Source of the DNA: an uncultured Collinsella sp.
Lineage (GTDB): Bacteria > Actinomycetota > Coriobacteriia > Coriobacteriales > Coriobacteriaceae
DNA: 17,353 nt
Direction of reading: 5' to 3'
Assembly (NCBI GenBank): GCA_900546825.1
Contig: UREE01000043.1
Location: 1 to 17,353, forward strand
The notes below the pieces were generated by a model, which ran no database searches, was not told the origin of the DNA, and worked only from the letters and a program-made list of their open reading frames with translations. The first letter of the stretch is position 1, and each line of letters starts with the position of its first letter. Below, piece by piece: positions 1 through 8,147 of the stretch. A program made the translations under genes and the position numbers.

Positions 1-9
1 AAATGTCGG

Positions 10-31
10 GAGCCGTTCGTAAGGACGGTTC
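10..31 (+). terminator. Possible weak terminator of the gene before the window
   Basis: A 7-bp stem (10-16 with 25-31, one G-T pair) closes an 8-base loop and is followed by the T-rich run GCTTTGTTGTGT. It lies about 38 bases before rny, so it could end an upstream transcript. The stem is short and the T tract broken, so this is tentative. Confidence 0.25.
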
Positions 32-68
32 GCTTTGTTGTGTAACGAATCCATAAAAAGGAGTGAGC

Positions 69-1619
69 ATGCCTATCATCGCTGCGCTCGTTGGCATCGT
101 TTTGGGTGCCATCGCCGCCATTGCCTACATGCGCACCGCCAAGCAGGGTAGTCTTCACGAGGCCGACGAAAAGATCCAGTCGGCACATGCACAGGCTGAG
201 TCCCTGATCGACGATGCAAAGCGTCAGGCCGAGACCCTCAAAAAAGAGGCTCTGCTCGAGGCTAAAGAGGAGATCATCAAGAACAAGCAGGCCGCCGAGG
301 CCGAGGACAAGCAGCGTAAGAGCGAGATTCGTACGCTCGAGAACCGCGTGATGCAGCGCGAGGAATCCCTCGATCGCCGCAACGACGCTCTCGACAAGCG
401 CGAGCATCAGCTGTCCAGCCAGGCCGGTCAGGTCGAGAAGCGCTCCCGTGAGCTCGAGGAGCTCTGCGCAAAGCAGACCTCCGAGCTCGAGCGAATCGCC
501 GACCTTACCCGCGAGGACGCCCACAAGGAGCTCCTCGATAAGGTTCGCGGCGAGGTCACCCACGAGGCCGCCACGATCATTCGCGAGTCCGAGCAGCAGG
601 TTCGCGCCGAGTGCCACAAGACCGCCCAGGAGATTCTGTCCTTGGCGATTCAGCGCTGTGCCGCCGACCACACTGCCGAGGTCACCGTTACCTCCGTGCA
701 CATTCCCTCTGATGACCTCAAGGGCCGTATCATCGGTCGCGAGGGTCGCAACATCCGGACCTTCGAGCAGGTTTCCGGCGTCAACCTCGTGATCGACGAC
801 ACGCCCGAGACCGTCGTTCTTTCGAGCTTCGACCCGGTCCGTCGTGAGACCGCCCGTGTCGCCCTCGAGAACCTAATCGCCGACGGCCGCATTCATCCCG
901 CCCGTATTGAGGAGATGTATCACAAGGCTGCCGACCTGGTTCAGCAGCGCGTGCGCGAGGCTGGCGAGCAGGCTGCCTTCGATACCGGCATTCACGACCT
1001 GCACCCCGAGATCGTCAAGACCCTTGGTGCCCTGCGCTACCGTACTTCGTTTGGTCAGAACGTGCTTCAGCACTCCCTCGAGGTCTCTGGCCTGTGCGGC
1101 GTGATGGCTTCCGAGCTTGGCCTGGACGTTGTGACCGCTAAGCGCGCCGGCCTGCTGCACGACCTGGGCAAGGCAATCGACCACGACGTCGAGGGCCCGC
1201 ATGCCGTCATCGGCGCCGAGCTTGCCCGCCGTTATGGCGAGAAGCCCGTTATCGTCCACGCTATTGAGGCTCACCATGCCGATGTCGACCCCAACACGGT
1301 ACTCGATGTCCTGGTGCAGGCCGCTGATGCTGTCTCTGCCTCTCGCCCCGGTGCCCGTCGCGAGTCTGCCGAGAACTACATCAAGCGTCTTGAGAAGCTC
1401 GAGGAGATCGCCAACTCCCATGACGGCGTCGAACGTACCTATGCCATGCAGGCCGGTCGCGAGGTCCACGTCATGGTCCAGCCGGACAAGATTTCCGATG
1501 TCCAGTCCACGGTTCTGGCTCACGATATCGCCCATCAGATCGAGGAAGAGATGGAGTATCCCGGTCAGGTGCGCGTTGTCGTGATTCGCGAGAGCCGCGC
1601 TGTCGATATCGCTAAATAA
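69..1619 (+). CDS. rny: Ribonuclease Y (membrane-anchored endoribonuclease)
   Basis: RNase Y starts bulk mRNA decay and processing by endonucleolytic cleavage at the inner face of the membrane. The 516-residue product has the full family layout. An N-terminal membrane helix lies at about 2-22, a long charged coiled coil at 28-190, a KH RNA-binding domain with GRIIGREGRNIR at 219-230, and an HD domain with metal-binding residues around H345 and H374-D375. The length is normal for the family. I chose the ATG at 69 because AAAAAGGAG ends five bases before it; an in-frame GTG at 63 lies inside that ribosome binding site. The next gene begins one base after the stop, so the two are probably co-translated. 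The identification is secure. Confidence 0.97.
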   Translation: MPIIAALVGIVLGAIAAIAYMRTAKQGSLHEADEKIQSAHAQAESLIDDAKRQAETLKKEALLEAKEEIIKNKQAAEAEDKQRKSEIRTLENRVMQREESLDRRNDALDKREHQLSSQAGQVEKRSRELEELCAKQTSELERIADLTREDAHKELLDKVRGEVTHEAATIIRESEQQVRAECHKTAQEILSLAIQRCAADHTAEVTVTSVHIPSDDLKGRIIGREGRNIRTFEQVSGVNLVIDDTPETVVLSSFDPVRRETARVALENLIADGRIHPARIEEMYHKAADLVQQRVREAGEQAAFDTGIHDLHPEIVKTLGALRYRTSFGQNVLQHSLEVSGLCGVMASELGLDVVTAKRAGLLHDLGKAIDHDVEGPHAVIGAELARRYGEKPVIVHAIEAHHADVDPNTVLDVLVQAADAVSASRPGARRESAENYIKRLEKLEEIANSHDGVERTYAMQAGREVHVMVQPDKISDVQSTVLAHDIAHQIEEEMEYPGQVRVVVIRESRAVDIAK

Positions 1620-1620
1620 C

Positions 1621-2706
1621 ATGAGCGACGCGAACGAGCTCATCTCATTTATCGCGTCGATGTCGGGGGAGGGCAACCTTCGCGTCGAGGAGAACCTTGG
1701 CGAGGGGTATGTCCGCCTCCGCGTTTCGGAGGCCGAGCGGCGCCAGGCTAAGCACGACATTCAGCATGTCGAGGACATCGTCATCGAAATGCTCCGTAAT
1801 GCTCGCGATGCCGGCGCCGACAAGGTCTATCTCGCCACGACCAAGGAAGATGGCGTCCGCACGCTTGTCTTTCTGGATAACGGTTCGGGCGTTCCGCAGG
1901 ATATGCAAGAGCGAATCTTTGATGCCCGCGTTACCTCCAAGCTCGAGAGCATGAAGATGGACCGTTGGGGCGTTCACGGTCGTGGCATGGCATTGTTTTC
2001 GATTAAGCAGAACACCGACGAGGCCCGTGTGGTCACGTCCGGCGTCGATCTTGGTTCAGCCTTCAAGGTGAGCGTTGCGGCCGACCGCCTCAGTGAGCGT
2101 GCCGATCAGTCCAGCTGGCCCCAGGCCGTCAAGGATGAGGACGGACGTTATGTCTGCGCTCGCGGTCCACATAATATTATTCGCGCTGCTTGTGAGTTTG
2201 CGCTCGAGGAGTTGCGTGGTTGCGATGTCTATCTCGGTTCTCCGTCTGAGATTGCCGCGACCCTTTATGCTCAAGCGTCAAGTCGGCTCGATACGTCTCG
2301 TCTCCTGTTCATTGATGACGAGAGCGAGCTTCCGGTTGTCGATCGTTTAGGCCTTGCTTCTGATGCCGAGGACTTTATCCGTATTTGTTCGGGTTTGGGT
2401 CTTGAGATGTCCGAGCGCACGGCCCATCGCATTTTGGCAGGGCAGATTAAGCCCGTTCGCGGTGTGACCGCGCGTCTGCTGCGCGAGCGTGATTCGTCCT
2501 CGCATGCGCCGGCTCCTGTCGATCTCGCGAAGGATCGTCGCGGGCTACGTATTGCCAAGGATGACATGGCACAGTTTTCGCGCGCTGTGGAACGCGACTT
2601 TAATGACCTTGCCACCCGGTACTATCTCAACCTTTGCGGCGACCCAAAGATCCGTGTTTCGCGTGATCGAATCACCGTGACCTTTGATCTTGCCAAAGAG
2701 GAATAG
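1621..2706 (+). CDS. GHKL-type ATP-binding protein of the rny-spoVS cluster
   Basis: The protein has a Bergerat-fold ATPase (HATPase_c) domain in its first 150 residues. The N box is EMLRNARDAGA (56-66), the G1 box DNGSGVP (86-92), the F-box-like stretch IFDARVTSK, the G2 box GVHGRGMALFSI (117-128) and the G3 box GSAFKV (145-150). There is no phospho-acceptor histidine motif, membrane helix or sensor domain, so it is not an ordinary sensor kinase. The roughly 210-residue C-terminal part has no motif I recognise. The ATG sits one base after the rny stop with no Shine-Dalgarno sequence, which suggests translational coupling to rny. Its substrate or partner is unknown. A role connected to RNase Y or SpoVS is inferred only from position. 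Confidence 0.85.
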   Translation: MSDANELISFIASMSGEGNLRVEENLGEGYVRLRVSEAERRQAKHDIQHVEDIVIEMLRNARDAGADKVYLATTKEDGVRTLVFLDNGSGVPQDMQERIFDARVTSKLESMKMDRWGVHGRGMALFSIKQNTDEARVVTSGVDLGSAFKVSVAADRLSERADQSSWPQAVKDEDGRYVCARGPHNIIRAACEFALEELRGCDVYLGSPSEIAATLYAQASSRLDTSRLLFIDDESELPVVDRLGLASDAEDFIRICSGLGLEMSERTAHRILAGQIKPVRGVTARLLRERDSSSHAPAPVDLAKDRRGLRIAKDDMAQFSRAVERDFNDLATRYYLNLCGDPKIRVSRDRITVTFDLAKEE

Positions 2707-2710
2707 TGCC

Positions 2711-2739
2711 TTTACCGAGTCCACTCGGTACGATACAGT
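2711..2739 (+). promoter_or_regulatory. Possible spoVS promoter with palindromic spacer
   Basis: TTTACC (2711-2716) and TACAGT (2734-2739) are 17 bases apart and each match four of six sigma-70 consensus positions. The spacer holds a near-continuous palindrome, TACCGAGTCCACTCGGTA (2713-2730): a 7-bp stem with a 4-base loop. It could be an operator in a regulated promoter. It could also act as a short hairpin after the ATPase gene, although no T tract follows it. Confidence 0.4.
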
Positions 2740-2780
2740 TATTGCAGTTAAAACGTACTTTTAAATGCAGGAGTTTCTTC

Positions 2781-3098
2781 ATGGATTGCCTGAAGGTATC
2801 AAGCAAATCATCGCCCGCGTCCGTTGCCGGCGCCATCGCCGGCATGGTCAAGGATGGTGTACCCGTCAACATCCAGTGTGTCGGCGCCGGTGCCGTCAAC
2901 CAGGCTATTAAGGCCGTTGCTATCGCGCGCGGTTTTTTGATTCCAACCGGTTTTGATATTTCCTGCGCGCCCGTGTTCTCCGACATCCTCATTAACGGGG
3001 AGTCGCGCACGGCCATCCGCCTTTCTATCTACGTTCACCAGATCAATCGAGCTGCTATGGATAACGTCGTCATGGATGATGTTAAGCCTGTGGCATAG
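2781..3098 (+). CDS. spoVS: Stage V sporulation protein S (SpoVS)
   Basis: SpoVS is a small Alba-like protein that affects spore coat assembly and septation in Bacillus; its biochemical role is not settled. The 105-residue product carries the family core from LKVSSKSSPASVAGAIAG through GAGAVNQAIKAVAIARG, PTGFDISCAPVFSDI and GESRTAIRLSIYV. It has about 18 extra C-terminal residues compared with the usual 86-residue protein. I chose the ATG at 2781 because GCAGGAG ends seven bases upstream and the protein then begins exactly where SpoVS does; an upstream in-frame extension lacks homology. If the host is Collinsella it does not sporulate, so the protein must serve another purpose, perhaps division or nucleic-acid binding. 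Confidence 0.93.
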   Translation: MDCLKVSSKSSPASVAGAIAGMVKDGVPVNIQCVGAGAVNQAIKAVAIARGFLIPTGFDISCAPVFSDILINGESRTAIRLSIYVHQINRAAMDNVVMDDVKPVA

Positions 3099-3143
3099 CT
3101 TCTGCTTGCCTTGTTTCGCTCCCCATCGTTAGGACTTATGCAC

Positions 3144-4514
3144 ATGGACCAGCGTTCCGTACGCGATATTCTTGCCGGTAAAACCTACTTTATCCGCACC
3201 TTTGGCTGCCAGATGAATCAGCACGACTCCGAGCGTGTGAGCGGTCTGCTTGATTCGTATGGCTGCCTCATGGCGCTCGATCCCGCGCATGCCGATATCG
3301 TTGTCTTCATGACGTGCTGCGTGCGCGAGGCCGCCGATACTCGCCTGTACGGTCAGTGCAATTCCTGCAAAAGCCTGCCGCCTTCGCCTTCTGGCAAGCG
3401 CGTGGTTGCCGTTGGCGGTTGCATCGCGCAGCGCGATGGCGAGGGCCTGCTCACCAACGTCGATAACGTCAATGTCATCTTTGGCACGCATTCCATTGCA
3501 CATGTGGCCGAGCTCATTGCCGAGGCGTTCCTTGATGGTAAGCGTCATATCCGCACCAATGAGCATGAGGATACGGATGCCATGAGCATGCCGTGGCATC
3601 GCGAGACTCAGTATCACGCCTGGGTGCCCATCATGACGGGCTGCAATAATTTCTGCACCTATTGCATCGTGCCGTACGTGCGCGGTCGCGAAAAGAGCCG
3701 CCCCTTCGAGGAGATTGTCGACGAGGTGACCGGTTTGGTGCGCCAGGGCGTGCGTGAGATTACGCTGCTGGGCCAAAACGTTAACTCATATGGTCGCGAT
3801 CTGTTTGGCAAGCCGCGTTTTGCCGATCTGCTGCGTGCCGTGGGCGATACGGGCGTGGAGCGCATCTTCTTTACGTCTTCGCATCCCAAGGACCTGTTGC
3901 CCGAGACCATCGACGCCATGGCCGAGACATCTGCCGTTATGCCGCAGCTGCACTTGGCCGTCCAGTCAGGTTCGACGCGGATCCTCAAAGAGATGAATCG
4001 CCGTTATACACGCGAGGACTATCTGGGCCTTGTCGATCGCATTCGCAACCGCATGCCCGATATCGCGCTCTCGACCGACATTATCGTTGGCTTCCCGGGT
4101 GAGACTGAAGAAGACTTTGAGCAGACGCTCTCACTTGCCGAGACGGTCCGCTATGCTCAGGCCTATACCTTCATCTATTCCAAGCGCGCCGGTACCCCGG
4201 CCGCCGAGATTGACGATCCTACGCCGCATGAGGTTATTCTCGAGCGTTTCAACCGTCTGGTTAAGGTTATCGAGACCACGGCACACGAGTATAACCAGGG
4301 TGAGCTTCATACTGTGGTTCCGGCGCTCATTGAGGGAACGAGTAAAAAGAACGACGCGGTCCTGCTGGGCAAGAGTCCCAAGAATCAGACCGTGCATGCG
4401 CCTATCCCCGAGGGTTACAGCATCGATCAGCTTGTTGGCAAGATCGTTGATGTTGACGTTGACGTTGCCAAGACCTGGTATTTGTCCGGTTCCGTTGTGG
4501 GCGAGCCGCGCTAA
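3144..4514 (+). CDS. miaB: tRNA-2-methylthio-N6-dimethylallyladenosine synthase MiaB
   Basis: MiaB is a radical-SAM methylthiotransferase that converts i6A to ms2i6A at position 37 of tRNAs reading UNN codons. The N-terminal UPF0004 domain shows the three cluster cysteines in FGCQMNQHDSER (C22), MTCCVR (C58) and GGCIAQ (C93). The radical-SAM motif CNNFCTYC spans 167-174 and is followed by IVPYVRGREKSRP. A TRAM-like domain closes the protein. Its 456 residues are normal for MiaB. I chose the ATG at 3144 because AGGA lies nine bases upstream; ATG 3138 and TTG 3111 are in frame but less well placed. The stop overlaps the miaA start as TAATG, so this gene and the enzyme that makes its substrate are coupled. 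Confidence 0.96.
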   Translation: MDQRSVRDILAGKTYFIRTFGCQMNQHDSERVSGLLDSYGCLMALDPAHADIVVFMTCCVREAADTRLYGQCNSCKSLPPSPSGKRVVAVGGCIAQRDGEGLLTNVDNVNVIFGTHSIAHVAELIAEAFLDGKRHIRTNEHEDTDAMSMPWHRETQYHAWVPIMTGCNNFCTYCIVPYVRGREKSRPFEEIVDEVTGLVRQGVREITLLGQNVNSYGRDLFGKPRFADLLRAVGDTGVERIFFTSSHPKDLLPETIDAMAETSAVMPQLHLAVQSGSTRILKEMNRRYTREDYLGLVDRIRNRMPDIALSTDIIVGFPGETEEDFEQTLSLAETVRYAQAYTFIYSKRAGTPAAEIDDPTPHEVILERFNRLVKVIETTAHEYNQGELHTVVPALIEGTSKKNDAVLLGKSPKNQTVHAPIPEGYSIDQLVGKIVDVDVDVAKTWYLSGSVVGEPR

Positions 4515-5452
4515 TGGTTTCTCCCGGGGCAGGTCTTTCCGCCGTTGCGATCGTCGGTCCGACGGCGGTTGGTAAGAGTGATGTTGCCGACCGTTTGGCA
4601 GCTCGTCTTTCGTCCGAAGTGCTGTCGTGCGATGCGATGCAAATCTATCGCGGCATGGACATCGGTACTGCAAAGATGGCGCCCGATGAGTGCACGGCGC
4701 CGCTGCGTCTCGTCGACATTGTAGAGCCGGGTGTGGCATATTCTGCTGCGCTTTATCAGGCCGACGCTCGCGCGCATGTTGAACGTCTCCTTGGTTCGGG
4801 TTGCCTGCCGGTTTTTTGCGGAGGTACGGGGCTGTATCTCAAGGCCGCCCTCGATGAGATGGACTTTCCCTCGGGTGAACTTGAGGACGATCGTCGTGCG
4901 GGCTATCAGGAGCTTTCCGAGCGTATTGGCGAGGAAGAACTGCATGCCTTGCTTGCCGAGCGCGATCCAGAATCGGCTGCTGTTATTCATCCTCATAACG
5001 TGCGCCGTGTGATTCGTGCGCTCGAGATGAATGATGATGGCGTCTCCTATGCGCAGCAAAAGTCGCAGTTTAGTGTTCCGCACGAGCATTATCATGCCCT
5101 ATGGTTTGGTCTGAAGCGTAATCGCGAGGTGCTCTACGAGCGCATTAACCAGCGCGTCGATCTGATGTTTGAGCAGGGTCTTGTCGATGAGGTCCGCGGT
5201 CTTATGGGCCAGGGGCTGGGAGATGCCTTGACGTCGATGCAGGCAATTGGCTATAAAGAGATCATCGATGCTTTCAATGGCGTGATGAGCATGGATGAGG
5301 CTCGCGAACTCATTAAGATGCGTTCGCGTCGTTATGCCAAGCGTCAGCTTTCGTGGTTTAAGCGCGATGACCGTATCGTGTGGTTTGATATGGATGAATG
5401 TACGATCGATGAGGTCGTTGAGGATATCCTGCATCGTATTGAGGCTGCCTAA
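4514..5452 (+). CDS. miaA: tRNA dimethylallyltransferase MiaA
   Basis: MiaA transfers a dimethylallyl group to N6 of adenosine 37 in tRNAs, giving i6A, which MiaB then methylthiolates. Visible motifs are the P-loop GPTAVGKS (15-22), DAMQIYRGMDIGTAK (40-54) that contacts tRNA and prenyl donor, GGTGLYLKA, RRVIRALE, QAIGYKE and the C-terminal SRRYAKRQLSWF. The length of 312 residues is typical. It overlaps miaB by one base at its start and hflX by one base at its end (TAATG in both cases). There is little Shine-Dalgarno sequence of its own, so translation probably depends on ribosomes ending on miaB. Confidence 0.97.
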   Translation: MVSPGAGLSAVAIVGPTAVGKSDVADRLAARLSSEVLSCDAMQIYRGMDIGTAKMAPDECTAPLRLVDIVEPGVAYSAALYQADARAHVERLLGSGCLPVFCGGTGLYLKAALDEMDFPSGELEDDRRAGYQELSERIGEEELHALLAERDPESAAVIHPHNVRRVIRALEMNDDGVSYAQQKSQFSVPHEHYHALWFGLKRNREVLYERINQRVDLMFEQGLVDEVRGLMGQGLGDALTSMQAIGYKEIIDAFNGVMSMDEARELIKMRSRRYAKRQLSWFKRDDRIVWFDMDECTIDEVVEDILHRIEAA

Positions 5453-6741
5453 TGGCCCGTTTCCCCCTTGTTCCCACGGCACCCGAGCCCGAGCGTGCCA
5501 TTTTAGTTGGTGTTGAGTGGCGCGACAATGCATGGCCGCTCGATCGCTCGCTTGATGAGCTGGAGCGTCTTGCCCACACAGCTGGTGCCCGGTGCGTGGC
5601 ACGCTTGTCGCAGCGTTTGGTAAAGCCGTATCCTAAATCGTTTATCGGTTCCGGTAAGGTTGAAGAGCTGTGCGGCCTGGTGCATCGCATGGATGCCGAT
5701 GTCGTTATTTTTGACGACGACCTGACCCCCTCGCAGCAATCCTATTTGGAGAAAGCCGTGGGCGAGCCGGTAAAGATTATCGATCGCACAGCACTGATCC
5801 TGGATATCTTTGGCCTGCATGCTCAGACGCGTGAGGGACGCCTGCAGGTACAGCTGGCACAGCTTCAATATTTGTTGCCTCGCCTGCGTGGCATGTGGAG
5901 CCATCTCGCCAAGGAGCAGACGCGCGGCGGCATCGGCTCACGTTTTGGTCAGGGCGAAAGTCAGCTCGAGGTCGACCGTCGCCTCATTCGTAATAAGATC
6001 GCTGCGCTTCGTCGTGAGCTCAAGCAGGTTGAACAGCGTCGCGATGTTCAATCCAAGAGTCGCATTGAGTCACCGGCGTTTCGCGTCGCGTTAGCCGGTT
6101 ATACCAATGCCGGTAAATCGACGTTACTCAATCGTCTGACCGGCTCTACGGTACTTTCGCAGGACAAGCTGTTTGCTACGCTCGACCCGACGACGCGTTC
6201 GTATCGTCTGCCCGGCGGTCGCGGCATGACGATTACCGATACCGTCGGCTTTATTCAAAAGCTGCCCCATGGTCTGGTCGATGCCTTTAAATCGACGCTG
6301 TCCGAGGTTTTGGGTGCCGATCTAATTCTCAAAGTCGTAGATGCGTCTGACGAGGACTATGAGCGGCAGCTGGAGGCTGTCGACCGCGTGCTTGATGAGA
6401 TCGGCGCCGGAGAGCGTTTAACGCTGACCGTATTCAATAAAATCGATCTTCTCGATAGCGTCGATCGATTGAGTTTCCGTCGTCGCTATCCGGAGGCCGT
6501 TCTGTTCTCGGCCCAAACGGGCGAGGGGCTCGACGATCTCGTCGACCGGATTGCTCGCGAGGCAGCTGCCACCGATGTGTTGCTCTCCGCTGATATCCCG
6601 TATCGTGAGGGCGCTCTCATCACGCTGGTGCATGAGCAGGGAACCCTTCTGCATGAGGAATATCTCGAGGACGGCGTTCGCATTGTGGCGAAGTTGCCGG
6701 CTCGTATTGCACCGCGGCTCGAGCGTTATCGCACCGAGTAG
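5452..6741 (+). CDS. hflX: GTPase HflX (ribosome-associated)
   Basis: HflX binds 50S and 70S ribosomes and splits stalled ribosomes under stress such as heat. The 429-residue product has the N-terminal HflX domain (including KSFIGSGKVEEL and QLAQLQYLLPRLRG), a basic helical linker (about 172-205) and the G domain. G1 is GYTNAGKST (216-224), G3 DTVGF (263-267), G4 NKID (329-332) and G5 lies around VLFSAQTGEGLDD. A short C-terminal domain follows. It begins on the miaA stop (TAATG), and the miaA-hflX order is found in many bacteria. Its 3' end overlaps the convergent gene on the opposite strand by 16 bp. Confidence 0.96.
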   Translation: MARFPLVPTAPEPERAILVGVEWRDNAWPLDRSLDELERLAHTAGARCVARLSQRLVKPYPKSFIGSGKVEELCGLVHRMDADVVIFDDDLTPSQQSYLEKAVGEPVKIIDRTALILDIFGLHAQTREGRLQVQLAQLQYLLPRLRGMWSHLAKEQTRGGIGSRFGQGESQLEVDRRLIRNKIAALRRELKQVEQRRDVQSKSRIESPAFRVALAGYTNAGKSTLLNRLTGSTVLSQDKLFATLDPTTRSYRLPGGRGMTITDTVGFIQKLPHGLVDAFKSTLSEVLGADLILKVVDASDEDYERQLEAVDRVLDEIGAGERLTLTVFNKIDLLDSVDRLSFRRRYPEAVLFSAQTGEGLDDLVDRIAREAAATDVLLSADIPYREGALITLVHEQGTLLHEEYLEDGVRIVAKLPARIAPRLERYRTE

Positions 6742-7430
6742 ACGAGCTCCAAAATGCCCAGAATGATGGGCTGATGCAGCAGATAAAAGGGGAGAGCGTG
6801 ACGTCCAAGACTGGCGAGCGCCGGCAGGGGGTTGGCGTAGGCCCAGCTAGGGGCGGTCTTATCGATTCCCTGCGCTATGTGTGCGGCGAAGTATCCTGCA
6901 AGATACATAAAGATAAACGGGATGATGGGGTAGTAATCACCTGAGATAAACCCAGGGCTCGGAAATCCCAGCCACGCCAGGTAGGGGACAGGGTAGATCG
7001 TTTTGGGGATGCTCCAGGTGATTGCGAACAACATAAGGCATAGGGGCATGCCCCATCTCGCCGTTATCTTCTTAAGGACGGGATCGGTCAACGCCACGAT
7101 GCCGGTGCATGCGGCCATGCAGTAGATGATGCCAAAATTAACCGAATCGTCGACTGAGACAAGTGTTGTTGCCAACCAGACAACGAGTGCTGCTAAGGCG
7201 TATTTGGCGGCACGTTTGATATTGTTGCGCGAAAGGGTGCACATCCAACCGGCGATAAACAAAAATACCCAGCTGATGCTGGCGCGCCAGATGTCTTGAA
7301 AGGCTGACTGGGTAAACCAGGGCATATCCCAGCCGTACAGGTAGGCGAGATCATAGCAAGCGTGAAAACCTGCCATAGAAATCATCGTAAACCCGCGGAC
7401 GGTATCAAATATGGTTATGCGTTTTTGCAT
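6726..7430 (-). CDS. DUF1624 / heparan-glucosaminide acetyltransferase-like membrane protein
   Basis: A 234-residue, strongly hydrophobic protein with about seven likely membrane helices (roughly 12-30, 51-64, 76-92, 98-115, 128-142, 167-186 and 205-228). The N-terminal pattern IxxFDTVRGFTMISM, an early histidine (H23), DYYPIIPF (165-172) and a late LLHQPI match the DUF1624 family, the YeiB/HGSNAT-like membrane acyltransferases. It probably moves acyl groups onto an extracytoplasmic sugar or wall component; the substrate is unknown. Its ATG overlaps the lexA stop by one base (TAATG) with no clear ribosome binding site, so it should be expressed with lexA. Its stop lies inside the end of convergent hflX. 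Confidence 0.85.
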   Translation of the reverse strand: MQKRITIFDTVRGFTMISMAGFHACYDLAYLYGWDMPWFTQSAFQDIWRASISWVFLFIAGWMCTLSRNNIKRAAKYALAALVVWLATTLVSVDDSVNFGIIYCMAACTGIVALTDPVLKKITARWGMPLCLMLFAITWSIPKTIYPVPYLAWLGFPSPGFISGDYYPIIPFIFMYLAGYFAAHIAQGIDKTAPSWAYANPLPALASLGRHALPFYLLHQPIILGILELVYSVR

Positions 7431-8074
7431 TACGAGAACCGGCGCATCAAGCCGACGACTTTGCCCAGGATAACGGGATTCGTTGCATAGATAGGCTCCA
7501 TAGTGTCGTTCTCGGGCTGCAAGCGCACACGTCCCTGCTCCTTGTAGAACGTCTTGACGGTCGCCGAACCATCAATCATGGCCACGACAATTTCGCCGTT
7601 CATGGCACTCTTTTGTTCACGGACGATGATGTAATCGCCATTGAAGATGCCGACATTGATCATTGAGCTCCCATGCACCTCAAGGATAAAGGAACCCTGA
7701 TCAGTGGCGATTTCGGTCGGGATAGTAAACGTGTCTTCGATATTCTGCTCGGCCAGAATGGGAATCCCAGCCGCGACGCGACCAACGAGCGGTAGCGAGA
7801 CCGTTCCGCGAGGTGCGGTGGGCTCGTCAGATTTAGAAATTGAGACAGAGGAACCGTCCTCGTTAAAGAGTTCCAGGGCACGCGGCTTGGTGGCATCGCG
7901 CTTGAGCAGCCCGCGCGCCTCCAGGGCAGAGAGATGGGCGTGCACGGTGCTTGGGGAGGAAAGGCCCACGGCAGAAGCCATCTCGCGCACGCTGGGCGGA
8001 TAACCCTTCTCCTGCTGATATTCCTTGATGAAGTCGTAAATTTGCTGCTGACGCTTGGTAATTTTGCGAGCCAT
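7430..8074 (-). CDS. lexA: SOS-response repressor LexA
   Basis: LexA represses DNA-damage genes and self-cleaves when stimulated by RecA filaments. The 214-residue product has the N-terminal winged helix (1-65; YPPSVREMASAVGLSSPSTVHAHLSALEARG), the Ala-Gly cleavage site in VAAGIP (A102-G103), the catalytic serine in HGSSM (S137) and the catalytic lysine in TVKTF (K174). I chose the ATG at 8074 because GAGAGGA lies seven bases upstream and the protein then starts MARKITKRQQ, as in the family. In-frame alternatives at 8095 and 8104 lack a ribosome binding site. Three LexA boxes lie just upstream, indicating autoregulation. The next gene is coupled through a one-base overlap. Confidence 0.97.
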   Translation of the reverse strand: MARKITKRQQQIYDFIKEYQQEKGYPPSVREMASAVGLSSPSTVHAHLSALEARGLLKRDATKPRALELFNEDGSSVSISKSDEPTAPRGTVSLPLVGRVAAGIPILAEQNIEDTFTIPTEIATDQGSFILEVHGSSMINVGIFNGDYIIVREQKSAMNGEIVVAMIDGSATVKTFYKEQGRVRLQPENDTMEPIYATNPVILGKVVGLMRRFS

Positions 8075-8112
8075 CAGGGCATCCTCTCTACCCATGTCAA
8101 ACAAATGTTCGA

Positions 8113-8141
8113 ATTATGCTTGACAGGAACAACTGTTCGAA
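8113..8141 (-). promoter_or_regulatory. lexA promoter
   Basis: On the minus strand TTCGAA (8141-8136) and CATAAT (8118-8113) are 17 bases apart. The -10 is good and the -35 weak. The middle LexA box fills the spacer and the left box covers the predicted start near 8106, as expected for an autorepressed gene. Confidence 0.6.
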
Positions 8142-8147
8142 GATAAT
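8120..8147 (+). promoter_or_regulatory. Promoter of the LysM division-suppressor gene
   Basis: A perfect -35 TTGACA (8120-8125) is followed after 16 bases by GATAAT (8142-8147). One LexA box occupies the spacer and another starts at about +1 (8155). This is a strong promoter expected to be tightly shut by LexA. The mRNA would carry a leader of about 80 bases. Confidence 0.8.

Noticed and set aside
873..1760. A 295-codon open frame antisense to rny
   Set aside because: It shadows the conserved HD domain of RNase Y; no ribosome binding site or domain of its own.
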